64,000 nucleotides of DNA from Paenibacillus alginolyticus DSM 5050 = NBRC 15375 (lineage in GTDB: Bacteria > Bacillota > Bacilli > Paenibacillales > NBRC-103111), in NCBI RefSeq assembly GCF_000422905.1, contig NZ_AUGY01000036.1:1-64000 (forward strand), written 5' to 3'. Position 1 is the stretch's first letter; every line of letters starts with the position of its first letter. Below, one piece after another: positions 45,212 to 53,582 of this stretch. Position numbers and translations under genes: made by a program. The notes under the pieces are model-generated. The model ran no database searches, was not told the DNA's origin, and saw nothing but the letters and a program-made list of their open reading frames with translations.

Positions 45212-45769
45212 ATGACGACATTATCTTGCAAGTGTGGCTTCACAGTGGATGACACAAACAGGTACAAAGCAGAAGCAAAGATGTGGTACCATACGATTCA
45301 TGAACATGCTGAAATGTTAAAAGACATGTCTGTGGAGCAGCTTGAAGAAAAACTGAAGGGGAAAGATAAGCCAAATGGAGGTAAATCGACGATCCAGCAA
45401 GAGGTGGTATTCTCTGTGAGTCCGAATCGCATCTACGAGGCATTGACCGATGCAACACTGTTTAGTGAAGTGATGGGAGGCTCTCCGACAGAAACGTCGA
45501 CCGAATCCAGCGGCACCTTCTCCTGCTTCGGAGGGATGGTCGTAGGGAAGAATATAGAGCTAAGGCCAAATAAGCGAATTATTCAGGCTTGGCGTATCAA
45601 GGACTGGGAAGAGGGCGTATATTCCCTGGTGAAGTTCGAGCTGGAGGAACAAGGGGAGGGAACTCGCTTAACCTTGAGCCATACAGGATTTCCTGAGGAC
45701 CAAAGTGAACATTTGTCTAGGGGCTGGCATATCAACTACTGGGAACCGCTAAAACAATTCTTCGCCTAA
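45212..45769 (+). CDS. SRPBCC/AHSA1-domain protein with N-terminal DUF1059-like segment
   Basis: A 185-residue protein. The first roughly 50 residues (CKCGFTVDDTNRYKAEAKM, then HTIHEHAEMLKDMS) resemble the small DUF1059 domain. Residues about 60-185 form an AHSA1/START-like SRPBCC fold: FSVSPNRIYEALTDATLFSEV, GTFSCFGGMVVGKNIEL, RIIQAWRIKDW and RLTLSHTGFP. AHSA1-type proteins bind hydrophobic ligands or act as co-chaperones; the role here is unknown. GGGGAGATAG precedes the ATG. A hairpin terminator follows 8 bases after the stop. Confidence 0.82.
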   Translation: MTTLSCKCGFTVDDTNRYKAEAKMWYHTIHEHAEMLKDMSVEQLEEKLKGKDKPNGGKSTIQQEVVFSVSPNRIYEALTDATLFSEVMGGSPTETSTESSGTFSCFGGMVVGKNIELRPNKRIIQAWRIKDWEEGVYSLVKFELEEQGEGTRLTLSHTGFPEDQSEHLSRGWHINYWEPLKQFFA

Positions 45770-45774
45770 CACAA

Positions 45775-45813
45775 AAAACGTTATCCGTTCACTTGAACGA
45801 TAGCGTTTTTTAT
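45775..45813 (+). terminator. Terminator after the SRPBCC gene
   Basis: AAAAACGTTATCCGTTCA pairs imperfectly with TGAACGATAGCGTTTTTT, ending in six Ts. Confidence 0.8.
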
Positions 45814-45882
45814 TGTATAGGAAATTATGCAAAATACCGATCTGTGAATAAGTGTTGTAAAATGAACTGGGGGGATAGGAAG

Positions 45883-46038
45883 ATGAAGGAGTCAAAATCT
45901 TACAAAAAGAAAGGGATGGTCAAGAAAATCTTGAAAGATCACTTTCCTGGGTTTTGGCTGATGCATGCAGAAACCTATCCTGAATCTGTCCGTAAAAGCA
46001 TTGAGGAAACGGTTCACAAAGCGAAATGGGAGATATAA
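45883..46038 (+). pseudogene. Probable remnant of an IS91-type transposase N-terminus
   Basis: A 51-residue frame starting MKESKSYKKKGMVKKILKDH and containing FPGFWLMHAETYPESVRKSI. The pattern resembles the start of IS91-family transposases with a zinc-binding N-terminal domain (a K-x-I-x-x-D-H-x-x-x-F region then R-x-x-V/I), but the cysteine-rich part and the rest are missing. A purine-rich GGGGGGATAGGA precedes the ATG. It lies directly before the first hairpin repeat array. Identification is tentative. Confidence 0.4.
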
Positions 46039-46054
46039 GAAATGATTTACTTGA

Positions 46055-46513
46055 ATGGACGCGCGAAACCGTTAGCTGAGAAGTCGATTTGGACTTCTCA
46101 GGCTCTGTGGGCGAGTTTCGGCTCGCAGAGTTCTCGTCGTAAGCGCGTTTTTCGCGCTTATTTGTTCGGGCGCTCCAGGTTAAGCGCGTTTTCCGCGCTT
46201 AATCTTCATGGACGCGCGAGACAATTAGCCGAGAAGTCGATTTCCGGCTTCTCAGACTCTGTTGGCGAGCTTCGGCTCGCAGAGTTCTCGTCGTAAGCGC
46301 GTTTTTCGCGCTTATTTGTTCGGGCGCTCCAGGTTAAGCGCGTTTTCCGCGCTTAATCTGCATGGACGTGCGAGACAGTTAGCTGAGAAGTCGATTTCTG
46401 GCTTCTCAGACTCTGTGGGCGAGCTTCAGCTCGCAGAGTTCTCGCCGTAAGCGCGTTTTTCGCGCTTATTTGTTCGGGCGCTCCAGGTTAAGCGCGTTTT
46501 TCGCGCTTATTTG
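46055..46513. repeat. Tandem array of three ~153-bp hairpin-rich repeats
   Basis: The units begin at ATGGACG in 46055, 46208 and 46362, giving periods of 153 and 154 bases. Each contains, in order, a GAGAAGTCG/ACTTCTC-type hairpin, a CTCTGTGGGCGAG/CTCGCAGAG hairpin and two AAGCGCG/CGCGCTT hairpins separated by TTATTTGTTCGGGCGCTCC. The units differ at a few bases. Frames through the array are artefacts of the repeat. No gene-like feature is present. Confidence 0.85.
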
Positions 46514-46516
46514 TTC

Positions 46517-47266
46517 TCACCTTGGGCTACTATCCCTAATGATGTATCCTTGTCCAAGTTCAATCTCTGTGAAACCCGCCATATGGCGTGCTTGAAATGC
46601 GATTGGCTTATTTCTGCCTATAATAATGATATTTAGGATATCGGCGGCACCCTCGGATGGCAGGGCAAATGATTTGATGTAAGCATATTCCTCGCTAAGC
46701 GTCGTATGAATGGCGTTTAGAAGCTGATCATTCTCACCTTTGCCCATCAGATTCATGATGATAGATCCTTGTGAATCAAGCTTTTCCCTCGTTATCCTGA
46801 AAAATTCCCTAGATGTTAAATGCAGAGGAGTACCCTTCTCCGTGAAGGCGTCTAAAATAATATAATCGTAGGCCTGCGGTTCTTCACTCCCAAGAATCTG
46901 GCGTCCATCACCGACGATCACATTATCCTTGCAGTATCCAAAAAACCTCTTGCTTAACTCCACGACTTTATCATCGAGCTCTGCGACTTTAAATCGTTTC
47001 TCCGAATAATGCCCTGCAATCGTTCCAATTCCATGCCCAATTACAAATACATCCTCGAATGATGGGGAGTTGAAATCCATTAAATGGATAATCGCCCGTG
47101 GATATTCAAATAGGATTCGTTCGGGATGATTCAAATCCATCGCACCTTGTATAGCCTTATTGGAAAACTCCAATACTCGGAAGTTTCCTTTCTCACCATA
47201 TAACTCCGGCGTGTCGTATACGGTTATCTCGTGATTATTGCTGACCTCTTTAAATCGTAAATTCAA
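46517..47266 (-). CDS. Spermidine synthase-like SAM-dependent methyltransferase-fold protein
   Basis: A 249-residue protein from TTG 47266, which lies nine bases after AAGGAG; upstream extension would include unconserved residues. The SpeE-like Rossmann fold shows FVIGHGIGTIAGHY near residue 93 (SAM/dcSAM binding), VAELDDKVVELSKRFF near 115, VIVGDGRQIL near 138 and YDYIILDAF near 153. Spermidine synthases transfer aminopropyl from decarboxylated SAM; many bacterial homologues have other substrates. No speD or speE partner is adjacent. It is divergent from the WYL regulator. Confidence 0.8.
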   Translation of the reverse strand: MNLRFKEVSNNHEITVYDTPELYGEKGNFRVLEFSNKAIQGAMDLNHPERILFEYPRAIIHLMDFNSPSFEDVFVIGHGIGTIAGHYSEKRFKVAELDDKVVELSKRFFGYCKDNVIVGDGRQILGSEEPQAYDYIILDAFTEKGTPLHLTSREFFRITREKLDSQGSIIMNLMGKGENDQLLNAIHTTLSEEYAYIKSFALPSEGAADILNIIIIGRNKPIAFQARHMAGFTEIELGQGYIIRDSSPR

Positions 47267-47346
47267 GTCCTGCAGCTCCTTTTTTAAAAAGAAAATGTAT
47301 GAATTATTTAAGCAATATGGTAATTTGATCAAACAAGGAGGATGCC

Positions 47347-48258
47347 ATGAAAACAGCGAGAATGTTCTCCATACTGATCTATTTATTGAAGAAAAAATTA
47401 GTTTCTGCTGATGAATTAGCTAATGAATTTGAAGTAAGTAAAAGAACGATCTATAGAGATATGGATGCTTTATCAGCAATCGGAATCCCTATTATTTCGT
47501 ATCTAGGAAAAAATGGTGGTTTCACATTAATCGATAACTATCAACTTGATAAATTTATGTTTAACGAAGAAGAAAAGAAATTTTTATTAGAAGGTCTAAC
47601 TTTAAAAAGTGAGTTATTTGATAATCATCAATTAACCGTTTTACAAAGAAAAATAGAGCTATTGAAAGAAAATAAGGAAGATTTTCATTCTAATATTACA
47701 ATAACATCATCTACATTACACCGAGAAACGATTGAAGAAGAAACAAAAGTGAAGATAAAAAAAGTACTCTCTATCATTGATGAGGGGAATAAAATTTGTA
47801 TTCATTATGTGTCACAAACAGCGAATATATCTAGTAGAATTATTCAACCTTTGAAATTAAATTTTATGAATGGTAGTTGGTACTTGGAAGCCTTCTGTGA
47901 AACCAAAAAAGGTTTGAGATTATTTAAATTGACTAGGATAAGAAAGATGGAAGTCATAGATGACAAGACTAGAACTGCTTATACGGGGGCAAATGAGTAC
48001 TTGACTACTAAGTCCTTTAAAGTAGAGATGATTATATTACTTTTTTCAAAAAGTGAACTTGGTAAGTTATACGATTTTTTTACGGAAGATGAAATATCGG
48101 TACTTGAAGATGGGAGCTTAGAAGTAGCCTTTAATTATGAAAGTACTAAAAATATATTGCCATTCCTACTCATGTTTGGCAGGCATGTAAAGATATTATC
48201 TCCACAATGGCTTAAAAATGAATATAGGAATGAAATTAAATTTATTTATGAAAGCTGA
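47347..48258 (+). CDS. HTH-WYL transcriptional regulator (YobV/YafY type)
   Basis: A 303-residue regulator: DeoR-type winged HTH at residues about 1-60 (ADELANEFEVSKRTIYRDMD), then a WYL ligand domain (about 140-225) with IHYVSQTANISSRIIQPL and NFMNGSWYLEAFC. A C-terminal extension follows. AAGGAGG precedes ATG 47347. The segment is markedly more AT-rich, with AAA/TTA codons, than its surroundings, suggesting acquisition. It is followed 63 bases later by a GyrI-like ligand-binding protein, a common pairing, with an inverted repeat overlapping its own stop codon. Confidence 0.88.
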   Translation: MKTARMFSILIYLLKKKLVSADELANEFEVSKRTIYRDMDALSAIGIPIISYLGKNGGFTLIDNYQLDKFMFNEEEKKFLLEGLTLKSELFDNHQLTVLQRKIELLKENKEDFHSNITITSSTLHRETIEEETKVKIKKVLSIIDEGNKICIHYVSQTANISSRIIQPLKLNFMNGSWYLEAFCETKKGLRLFKLTRIRKMEVIDDKTRTAYTGANEYLTTKSFKVEMIILLFSKSELGKLYDFFTEDEISVLEDGSLEVAFNYESTKNILPFLLMFGRHVKILSPQWLKNEYRNEIKFIYES

Positions 48259-48271
48259 CAGACTGTTGTCA
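48256..48271. promoter_or_regulatory. Inverted repeat between WYL regulator and GyrI-like gene
   Basis: TGACA-GACTGT-TGTCA, a perfect 5-6-5 inverted repeat that begins at the regulator stop codon and lies 51 bases upstream of the GyrI-like start. It is a plausible operator for the WYL regulator. Confidence 0.5.
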
Positions 48272-48321
48272 TAGTATAAATGTTATATTTTCTATATTCA
48301 AACTAGTAGGAGGAAATATAC

Positions 48322-48705
48322 ATGTATGCAGCAGTTACTGAAAAGCTTATTTATGGCAAAAGAATAAGAACAAATAATCAAAATACAGACAAAATACTTA
48401 GTCTGTGGGAAGAGTTTCTTCGTTTAAATGTAAAAGGTGATATCTACGCTGTTTATCATAATTATTCAAGTGATTTTACAGGTGATTATGATTTGCATAT
48501 TGGTTCTGAAGAGAAATTTATTGACGAAAGTAGTGTCATGATTCTAGCAGGAAACTACCATGTTGTAGAGGTAGATAATACCGATCCACAGGGAGTCTTT
48601 CATGCTTGGGTGGATATCTGGAAAAGTGATATTAGAAGAGCATATAAAACTGATTTTGAATTTTATTCTCAGGATGGCAGTATAAAGATATTTCTATCCA
48701 TTTAA
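48322..48705 (+). CDS. GyrI-like small-molecule-binding domain protein
   Basis: A 127-residue AraC-effector-binding/GyrI-like fold protein. The recognisable parts are VYHNYSSDFTGDYDLHIGSE in the middle, the EVDNTDPQGVFHAWVDIWKS stretch and the C-terminal acidic FEFYSQDGSIKIFLSI. Proteins of this fold bind hydrophobic or cationic ligands or act as DNA-gyrase inhibitors and small hydrolases; here the pairing with the WYL regulator suggests a ligand- or toxin-responsive function. AGGAGG precedes the ATG. AT-rich like its neighbour. Confidence 0.8.
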   Translation: MYAAVTEKLIYGKRIRTNNQNTDKILSLWEEFLRLNVKGDIYAVYHNYSSDFTGDYDLHIGSEEKFIDESSVMILAGNYHVVEVDNTDPQGVFHAWVDIWKSDIRRAYKTDFEFYSQDGSIKIFLSI

Positions 48706-48718
48706 TCATGAATAGTAT

Positions 48719-48753
48719 AAAGATCCACAACTCATTGTTGTGGATCTTTTCTA
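48719..48753 (+). terminator. Terminator after the GyrI-like gene
   Basis: AAAGATCCACAAC (48719-48731) pairs with GTTGTGGATCTTT (48737-48749), followed by TCTATC. Confidence 0.8.
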
Positions 48754-48769
48754 TCTTTTTAATAACAAA

Positions 48770-49033
48770 TTATCGATTACGTTGTAACAACAAAAATCCG
48801 CTAACACTAGACGTTTTTCTCTGGAACACGATTTTAAAACCAATGTCATGGTCTAATAAGCAGTTTAAGGCATTGATAAGCAATCCATTGGGTACTAACG
48901 TAAATCTACAAGGTTGAGCACTGCCAATAACACGAGCAGCAATAATTCTGCGTGCTGAACCAGGAACTAGAGGGTTTCTTGTCCAACTAATCAATACTAG
49001 ATCAGGCTGTAAAACAGCTTTTGCACGAGCCAT
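48770..49033 (-). CDS. Hypothetical protein, 87 residues
   Basis: I do not recognise the family. From ATG 49033, preceded by an excellent GAGGTGATC ribosome-binding site, it reads MARAKAVLQPDLVLISWTRN and continues with RIIAARVIGSAQPCRFTLV, ending LLLQRNR. It is basic with a short hydrophobic patch but no clear membrane helix. The binding site argues that it is real. It sits between the AT-rich WYL/GyrI segment and the second hairpin array. Confidence 0.5.
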   Translation of the reverse strand: MARAKAVLQPDLVLISWTRNPLVPGSARRIIAARVIGSAQPCRFTLVPNGLLINALNCLLDHDIGFKIVFQRKTSSVSGFLLLQRNR

Positions 49034-49135
49034 TCCGATCACCTCGCTTCTATATTAGATTCTCTATATAAAATGCAAAGTAGATTCATAATGTGCTAAA
49101 CAAAAGGCGGAGTAATGAACACTGGCATGCATGAC

Positions 49136-49450
49136 AAAAAAGACCTCTCAGCTGCCGATTACGGCGTGAGAGGTCTGGGTTTAGGACTGAGAAGGTCGTT
49201 TCCGACTTCTCAGTTGGTTTTCGCTGGCGCGTGCTTCGCCAGAGCGCCCAAAAAGACCTCTCAGCTGCCGATTACGGCGTGAGAGGTCAGGGTTGAGTGC
49301 TGAGAAGGCCGTTTCCGACTTCTCAGCGGGCTTTCGCTGGCGCGTGCCTTGCCAGAGCGCCCAAAAAGACCTCTCAGCTGCGATTACGGCGTGAGAGGTC
49401 AGGGTTGAGTGCTGAGAAGGCCGTTTCCGACTTCTCAGCGGGCTTTCGCT
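49136..49450. repeat. Tandem array of three ~113-bp hairpin-rich repeats
   Basis: GACCTCTCAGCTGC recurs at 49142, 49255 and 49368, a 113-base period. Each unit has a GACCTCTCA/TGAGAGGTC hairpin and a CTGAGAAGG/CTTCTCAG hairpin. The first two units also have a GGCG/CGCC hairpin near GGCGCGTGC; the third unit ends before it. The CTGAGAAG hairpin is shared in sequence with the array at 46055. No gene lies in 49034-49485. Confidence 0.85.
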
Positions 49451-49485
49451 AGTTACTTCCATATGAAAGATGCCGCCGAAGTCGT

Positions 49486-50382
49486 CTATCCTTGCGTTAC
49501 ACGGCGACCATACTCGGCTTTGCGATAGTCCTTCGGCACGATGCCTTTGCTTTCCCGAAAAATGCGGGAAAATGTCTTATAAGAACCGTAACCAACCTCC
49601 AAGGCAATCTCCGTCACGCTCATGTCGGTGGATACAAGCAAGCTGCACGCATGGCGCAGTCGCAGATCGTGCAGGAAATGAACGAACGTTTGGCCGGTCG
49701 TTTGTTTAATGACCTCGCTGATGCGGGATACACTCATGGTGAACCGTGTCGCGAGGTCAGATAAAGCCAGATCCTCTTGGTAGTTGCGGTGGATGTAGTG
49801 AATGATTGGCCACACGGAAGGGCTCGTTTTCGTCCCTGAGAGCGGCGAGATGGCCGTAACTTCAGCCTGCCCCGCTTGTTTCCAACGAACACGATCGAAC
49901 CGAACTAGGATTTCCTTCAGTCTCGCTTTCAGCAGAGTCTGCCTGTAGCGTTCGTTCGCGTTGTATTCTTTGTACATATCTTCAATGAGAGCACTCATTT
50001 GCTGTTGATCTTGCCCACTCAGTTGAACATAGCCCGGCAGGGTATTCGTATCATTAAACAGGCCGGACAAGCCTTGATCGTTCCCGGGCTCCATAAGCAG
50101 GTCCATACTGAACGAGCAGTTGAAAAGGACTAAATGCTCCCCCGGATCTGTGAAAATTTCATGCACCTGATAAGGCAGTACGAACGTAAAAGTGCCTGGC
50201 GTCATCGTATGTTTCACATCATTGATGGTTTCTGCTCCTCGGCCATGGACGACATAAGAAAACTCTAGGTAATCATGGCGATGTGCCCGAAAACCACGTT
50301 CAAGCGTATTCCTGCTGAGGTGGAAAGGAAAAGACGATTCCATATTGGGATACGTTTTTAGATAATCGGGAAAGTACGTCAT
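49486..50382 (-). CDS. AraC-family transcriptional regulator
   Basis: A 298-residue regulator. The cupin-like N-terminal domain contains FRAHRHDYLEFSYVVHGRGA and PYQVHEIFTDPGEHLVLF. Two HTHs occupy the last 100 residues (LSDLATRFTMSVSRISEVIK and EVGYGSYKTFSRIFRESKGI-VPKDYR). It is divergent from the intact Gfo/Idh/MocA oxidoreductase gene, 122 bases away, and probably controls that gene and the downstream isomerase. This arrangement parallels the damaged cluster at 19.9-22.3 kb. AAGGAGATC precedes the ATG at a slightly long distance. Confidence 0.9.
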   Translation of the reverse strand: MTYFPDYLKTYPNMESSFPFHLSRNTLERGFRAHRHDYLEFSYVVHGRGAETINDVKHTMTPGTFTFVLPYQVHEIFTDPGEHLVLFNCSFSMDLLMEPGNDQGLSGLFNDTNTLPGYVQLSGQDQQQMSALIEDMYKEYNANERYRQTLLKARLKEILVRFDRVRWKQAGQAEVTAISPLSGTKTSPSVWPIIHYIHRNYQEDLALSDLATRFTMSVSRISEVIKQTTGQTFVHFLHDLRLRHACSLLVSTDMSVTEIALEVGYGSYKTFSRIFRESKGIVPKDYRKAEYGRRVTQG

Positions 50383-50504
50383 AATGAGGCTGATCTCCTT
50401 CGAAAAAATGGGACGTTTTCCGAAATAACGGTACGACTTCTTGCTGCACTTATTTTACCATAAAAGGAGATCGAACAGGATGTGCATATGAGGAGGAACG
50501 AACA

Positions 50505-51581
50505 GTGGGAAGCGTTAACAAAATTAGAGTAGGTATTATTGGTGCGGGGAATATTGGCGGGGTTCACATTCGTGAATTTTCGAAGCTAGGCAATTTATGT
50601 GAAATTACGGCGATTACGGATGCCTATCTACCACTCGCGGAAGCGCGTGCGCAGGAACACGGTATTGCTTACGTACCAGCTACCCCTGAAGAACTTATAC
50701 AAAGTCCGAATGTAGACGCTGTTATTATCGGCGTGCCCAATATGCACCATGCTTCGCTTGCTGTACAAGCGATTGAAGCAGGCAAGCATGTGCTGATCGA
50801 GAAGCCAATGGGTATCAATGCGGAAGCGGCCAAACAAATTTACAAGGCTAGTCAAGCATCGGATAAAGTTGTTATGATCGGTCACCAAATGCGCTGGGAA
50901 TCCGTACCTCTTCAGATTAAGGAGCAGGTCGATGCCGGTGAGTTGGGCAAAATTTATACAGCGAAAACCGGTTGGTTCCGCCGCAAGGGTATTCCCGGTT
51001 GGGGCACCTGGTTTACGAAAATGGAGGAGTCAGGCGGAGGCCCGCTGATTGATATTGGCGTTCATATGCTGGATCTTGCCCTCTACTTGATGGGGAATCC
51101 GAAGCCAGTGTCGGTATCGGGCGCTACATATGCCGAATTCGGACCTCGCCGCAAAGGTATCGGAACATGGGGTACGCCGAACTGGAACGGTACATACGAC
51201 GTAGAAGATTTGGCTACTGCTTTGATTCGCATGGAAGATGGCAGCACGCTGACGCTGGAAGTAAGTTGGGCTGTGCATATGGATACGGACAATACACCGT
51301 TCGTTCATCTGATGGGTACAGAAGGCGGAGCGAGCTATCGCGGAGCTAACGGTAAGCTGTTAACGGAGAAGTTTAACAAAGCGATCGAGACCGATCTGAA
51401 GAAACCGGATGATGATGAGGGGGAACGTCTGCGCCTCAGCCTCCATTTCCTAGATTGCATTCGCGAAGGCAAACAACCGATAACATCGGCACTCTCCGGC
51501 TATACGAACAATTTAATTCTCGATGCCATTTACGAATCTTCACGAACTGGGAATGAAGTGAAGCTGAACTGGAACGAATAA
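50505..51581 (+). CDS. Gfo/Idh/MocA-family NAD(P)-dependent oxidoreductase
   Basis: A 358-residue two-domain enzyme. The N-terminal Rossmann domain has VGIIGAGNIGGVHIREF near residue 6, and VLIEKPMGINAEAAKQIY near 96 carries the catalytic-lysine EKP motif. The C-terminal alpha/beta domain begins GGGPLIDIGVHMLDLALYLM near 180. The enzyme oxidises a sugar, inositol or sugar acid. GAGGAGG precedes the GTG start. The adjacent isomerase gene begins 22 bases after its stop. It is the intact counterpart of the half-gene fused to AraC at 19876-21321. Confidence 0.93.
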   Translation: MGSVNKIRVGIIGAGNIGGVHIREFSKLGNLCEITAITDAYLPLAEARAQEHGIAYVPATPEELIQSPNVDAVIIGVPNMHHASLAVQAIEAGKHVLIEKPMGINAEAAKQIYKASQASDKVVMIGHQMRWESVPLQIKEQVDAGELGKIYTAKTGWFRRKGIPGWGTWFTKMEESGGGPLIDIGVHMLDLALYLMGNPKPVSVSGATYAEFGPRRKGIGTWGTPNWNGTYDVEDLATALIRMEDGSTLTLEVSWAVHMDTDNTPFVHLMGTEGGASYRGANGKLLTEKFNKAIETDLKKPDDDEGERLRLSLHFLDCIREGKQPITSALSGYTNNLILDAIYESSRTGNEVKLNWNE

Positions 51582-51603
51582 CATCACACTTGGAGGGATG
51601 AAC

Positions 51604-52440
51604 ATGCTTAGAGGATTAACAGGGGCTGGACTTGGCAAGCTTGAAAGTAATGAACAATTCATAGAGTTGGCGGCAAAATATGGCTTCGAGGCCGTCGACA
51701 TCGACGCGCTTGGTCTAGTAGAGAGCTACAGTGTAGATGGGGCGCGCGAGCTGCTTCATAAACATGGTCTCGTCATTGGTTCCATCGGTTTGCCGGTTGA
51801 ATGGCGAGGGGCGGAAGAGACGTTCCGTGCAGACTTGCCGAAGCTGACACAAGCAGCAGCCGCTGCTGCCGCACTTGGATGTACGAGCTGCTGCACGTAC
51901 GTGTTACCTTCAACAGATTTGGGCGCTGCGCATTTCATGGCATTAGCTACGCGCAGATTGCGTACTTGTGCTCAAATCCTAGGCGACTATGGCATCCGTC
52001 TTGGACTAGAGTTCGTGGGTCCGCATCATCTGCGTACCCGTTGGAAGCATCCGTTCATCTGGACGCTGGATGAGACCCTAGATTGGATCGACGCCATTGG
52101 CGAGAGCAATGTTGGCTTATTGTTCGACTCGTACCACTGGTACACGAACGGGTTAACAGTGGCCGATATTGAGAAGCTACGCGCCGAGCAGATCGTGCAT
52201 GTCCATATCAACGACGCACCTGATGTTCCCGTGGAGGAAGTGTTGGATAACGCACGGTTGTATCCAGGTGAGGGTGTCATCGACTTGGCAAGCTTCCTGC
52301 AAGGGTTGCAGCGTATTGGTTATAAGGGGGCTATCTCTCAGGAAATATTGACGGCAACGCCGCCGACAGAATCCCCCGAGAGCTTGGTTCAACGTTCCAA
52401 AGCTGGCTTCGACAAAGTGTATGCGGCAGCTGGGATTTGA
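51604..52440 (+). CDS. Sugar phosphate isomerase/epimerase-like TIM-barrel protein
   Basis: A 278-residue xylose-isomerase-like barrel. Key positions are SIGLPVEWRG near residue 58, GLEFVGPHHLRTRW near 137 (metal glutamate), LLFDSYHWYTNG near 174 (aspartate and histidine), HVHINDAPD near 199 and ISQEILTATPP near 243. ATG 51604 lies six bases after GGAGGG; the ATG at 51598 overlaps it. It forms an operon with the oxidoreductase, as in many inositol- or keto-sugar-processing clusters. The substrate is not determinable. Confidence 0.9.
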   Translation: MLRGLTGAGLGKLESNEQFIELAAKYGFEAVDIDALGLVESYSVDGARELLHKHGLVIGSIGLPVEWRGAEETFRADLPKLTQAAAAAAALGCTSCCTYVLPSTDLGAAHFMALATRRLRTCAQILGDYGIRLGLEFVGPHHLRTRWKHPFIWTLDETLDWIDAIGESNVGLLFDSYHWYTNGLTVADIEKLRAEQIVHVHINDAPDVPVEEVLDNARLYPGEGVIDLASFLQGLQRIGYKGAISQEILTATPPTESPESLVQRSKAGFDKVYAAAGI

Positions 52441-52705
52441 TTTTGTAACATAGAGGTAATGGTTATTTGAGATGGGCTCGCCTTGAGTGGGGATGGCATA
52501 GACGTGATGAAGAAGCTTGCTGACGCAAGTGTTCACGGCCACCTTCAAGGCGTGCCCTTTCTCTTTTTATACCGTTAAAAATTATTCGACAAAGGTTCCT
52601 AAAATCCCACCCTACGGAATGACAACCTTTTTATCCATTTTCTTATACTATTTTCTTGTCCATAGACACAACACATCACGAATTTAAAGGAGATTCAAAG
52701 GGGAA

Positions 52706-53194
52706 ATGGAACAAGAAGATTATATCGCAGAGGCAACCTTCCATGCTAACATTTCATACCTCATTCAAGCCCAAACGAAAAAGCAGGCCTTAGAACAGGT
52801 TGCATACGAATTAGACCAAACCAACATCCAGCTTAATGAAATTACGTTAGAAAATGAACTAGGGGATTCCCACGTTTTTACGGTTCAAGAAGTTGAAAAA
52901 ATGGATTGGTATGATGTAAATCATACAGAGTGCTGTAACCAATTTAGGGTGTTTGGTCGTATGCAGCTGCTTATTACTCTGCGGAAACAGAGTGACACTA
53001 TGAAAGATGTGGAACAATCAACCTACCATTTGTTTCAGTCACTTGTATACGGTAAACCAGTTTTGACGATATCAGAAGGCTATAAGCACATATTTTTAAC
53101 CGTTTCACAACATAGAATGGAGTGGAAAACTAAGCTTCAGGAAACGGAAAAAGCAAAGGAAACAGAAACGATTCTTTTGAGCAAACTTGCCTAA
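52706..53194 (+). CDS. Hypothetical protein, 162 residues
   Basis: I do not recognise the family. It is a soluble protein starting MEQEDYIAEATFHANISYLI, with helical LIQAQTKKQALEQVAYELDQ and a charged C-terminus rich in K and E. It contains a C-C pair (TECCNQF near residue 75). AAAGGGG precedes the ATG by two bases and AAAGGAG is slightly further upstream. It is followed 26 bases later by another unknown gene in the same orientation, with AGAGAGGAT before its ATG, so the two probably form an operon. Confidence 0.6.
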   Translation: MEQEDYIAEATFHANISYLIQAQTKKQALEQVAYELDQTNIQLNEITLENELGDSHVFTVQEVEKMDWYDVNHTECCNQFRVFGRMQLLITLRKQSDTMKDVEQSTYHLFQSLVYGKPVLTISEGYKHIFLTVSQHRMEWKTKLQETEKAKETETILLSKLA

Positions 53195-53220
53195 GAATAA
53201 ATGAAAGAGAGGATACGATC

Positions 53221-53505
53221 ATGCAAATCAAAAAGAAAAACGACATTGGAGAGATTTTGGACAATTTTTCATCGTTTGCGAAATGGGACCCTTCGGGAGA
53301 GAAACTCTACCTCGTATTTGCTGACAATAAACGCGGAGGACAATGGACTTTGATGAACTACTCAGATGATCGTTTCAGCGTTCATGGACTTGGCCAAGAC
53401 TATGTGGATGAGAAAGAATCGTTCTTTGAAGAACGCAACAGCGTTGTATCATTTCTATGGGATAATCGTGCGGCCCTCAAAGCTGCCGTCAAACCGACAA
53501 CCTAG
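53221..53505 (+). CDS. Hypothetical protein, 94 residues
   Basis: I do not recognise the family. A soluble protein beginning MQIKKKNDIGEILDNFSSFA, with KLYLVFADNKRGGQWTLMNY and FSVHGLGQDYVDEKESFFEE. It is mixed alpha/beta in appearance and has no signal or membrane segment. Gene order suggests co-expression with the 162-residue protein upstream. A terminator shared with the convergent regulator follows. Confidence 0.6.
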   Translation: MQIKKKNDIGEILDNFSSFAKWDPSGEKLYLVFADNKRGGQWTLMNYSDDRFSVHGLGQDYVDEKESFFEERNSVVSFLWDNRAALKAAVKPTT

Positions 53506-53536
53506 CATTTGGTTGCTAGAATTAGAGACAAGCAAG

Positions 53537-53582
53537 GAAGGCAAGGAACCTATGGATTAGGTGCCTAGCCTTCTTTCTTTTT
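53537..53582. terminator. Bidirectional terminator
   Basis: A 16-bp imperfect stem, GAAGGCAAGGAACCTA (53537-53552) with TAGGTGCCTAGCCTTC (53558-53573), followed by TTTCTTTTTG. The stop codon of the convergent Cache-AraC gene lies inside it. Confidence 0.8.

Noticed and set aside
46042..46450. Two open frames (84 and 62 residues) within the 46-kb region, repeating the same peptide
   Set aside because: They arise from the 153-bp repeat itself, have no ribosome-binding site, and their peptides only mirror the hairpins.
49136..49450. Possible CRISPR array
   Set aside because: Only three units of 113 bp, the whole unit is conserved with no variable spacers, and no cas genes are nearby.
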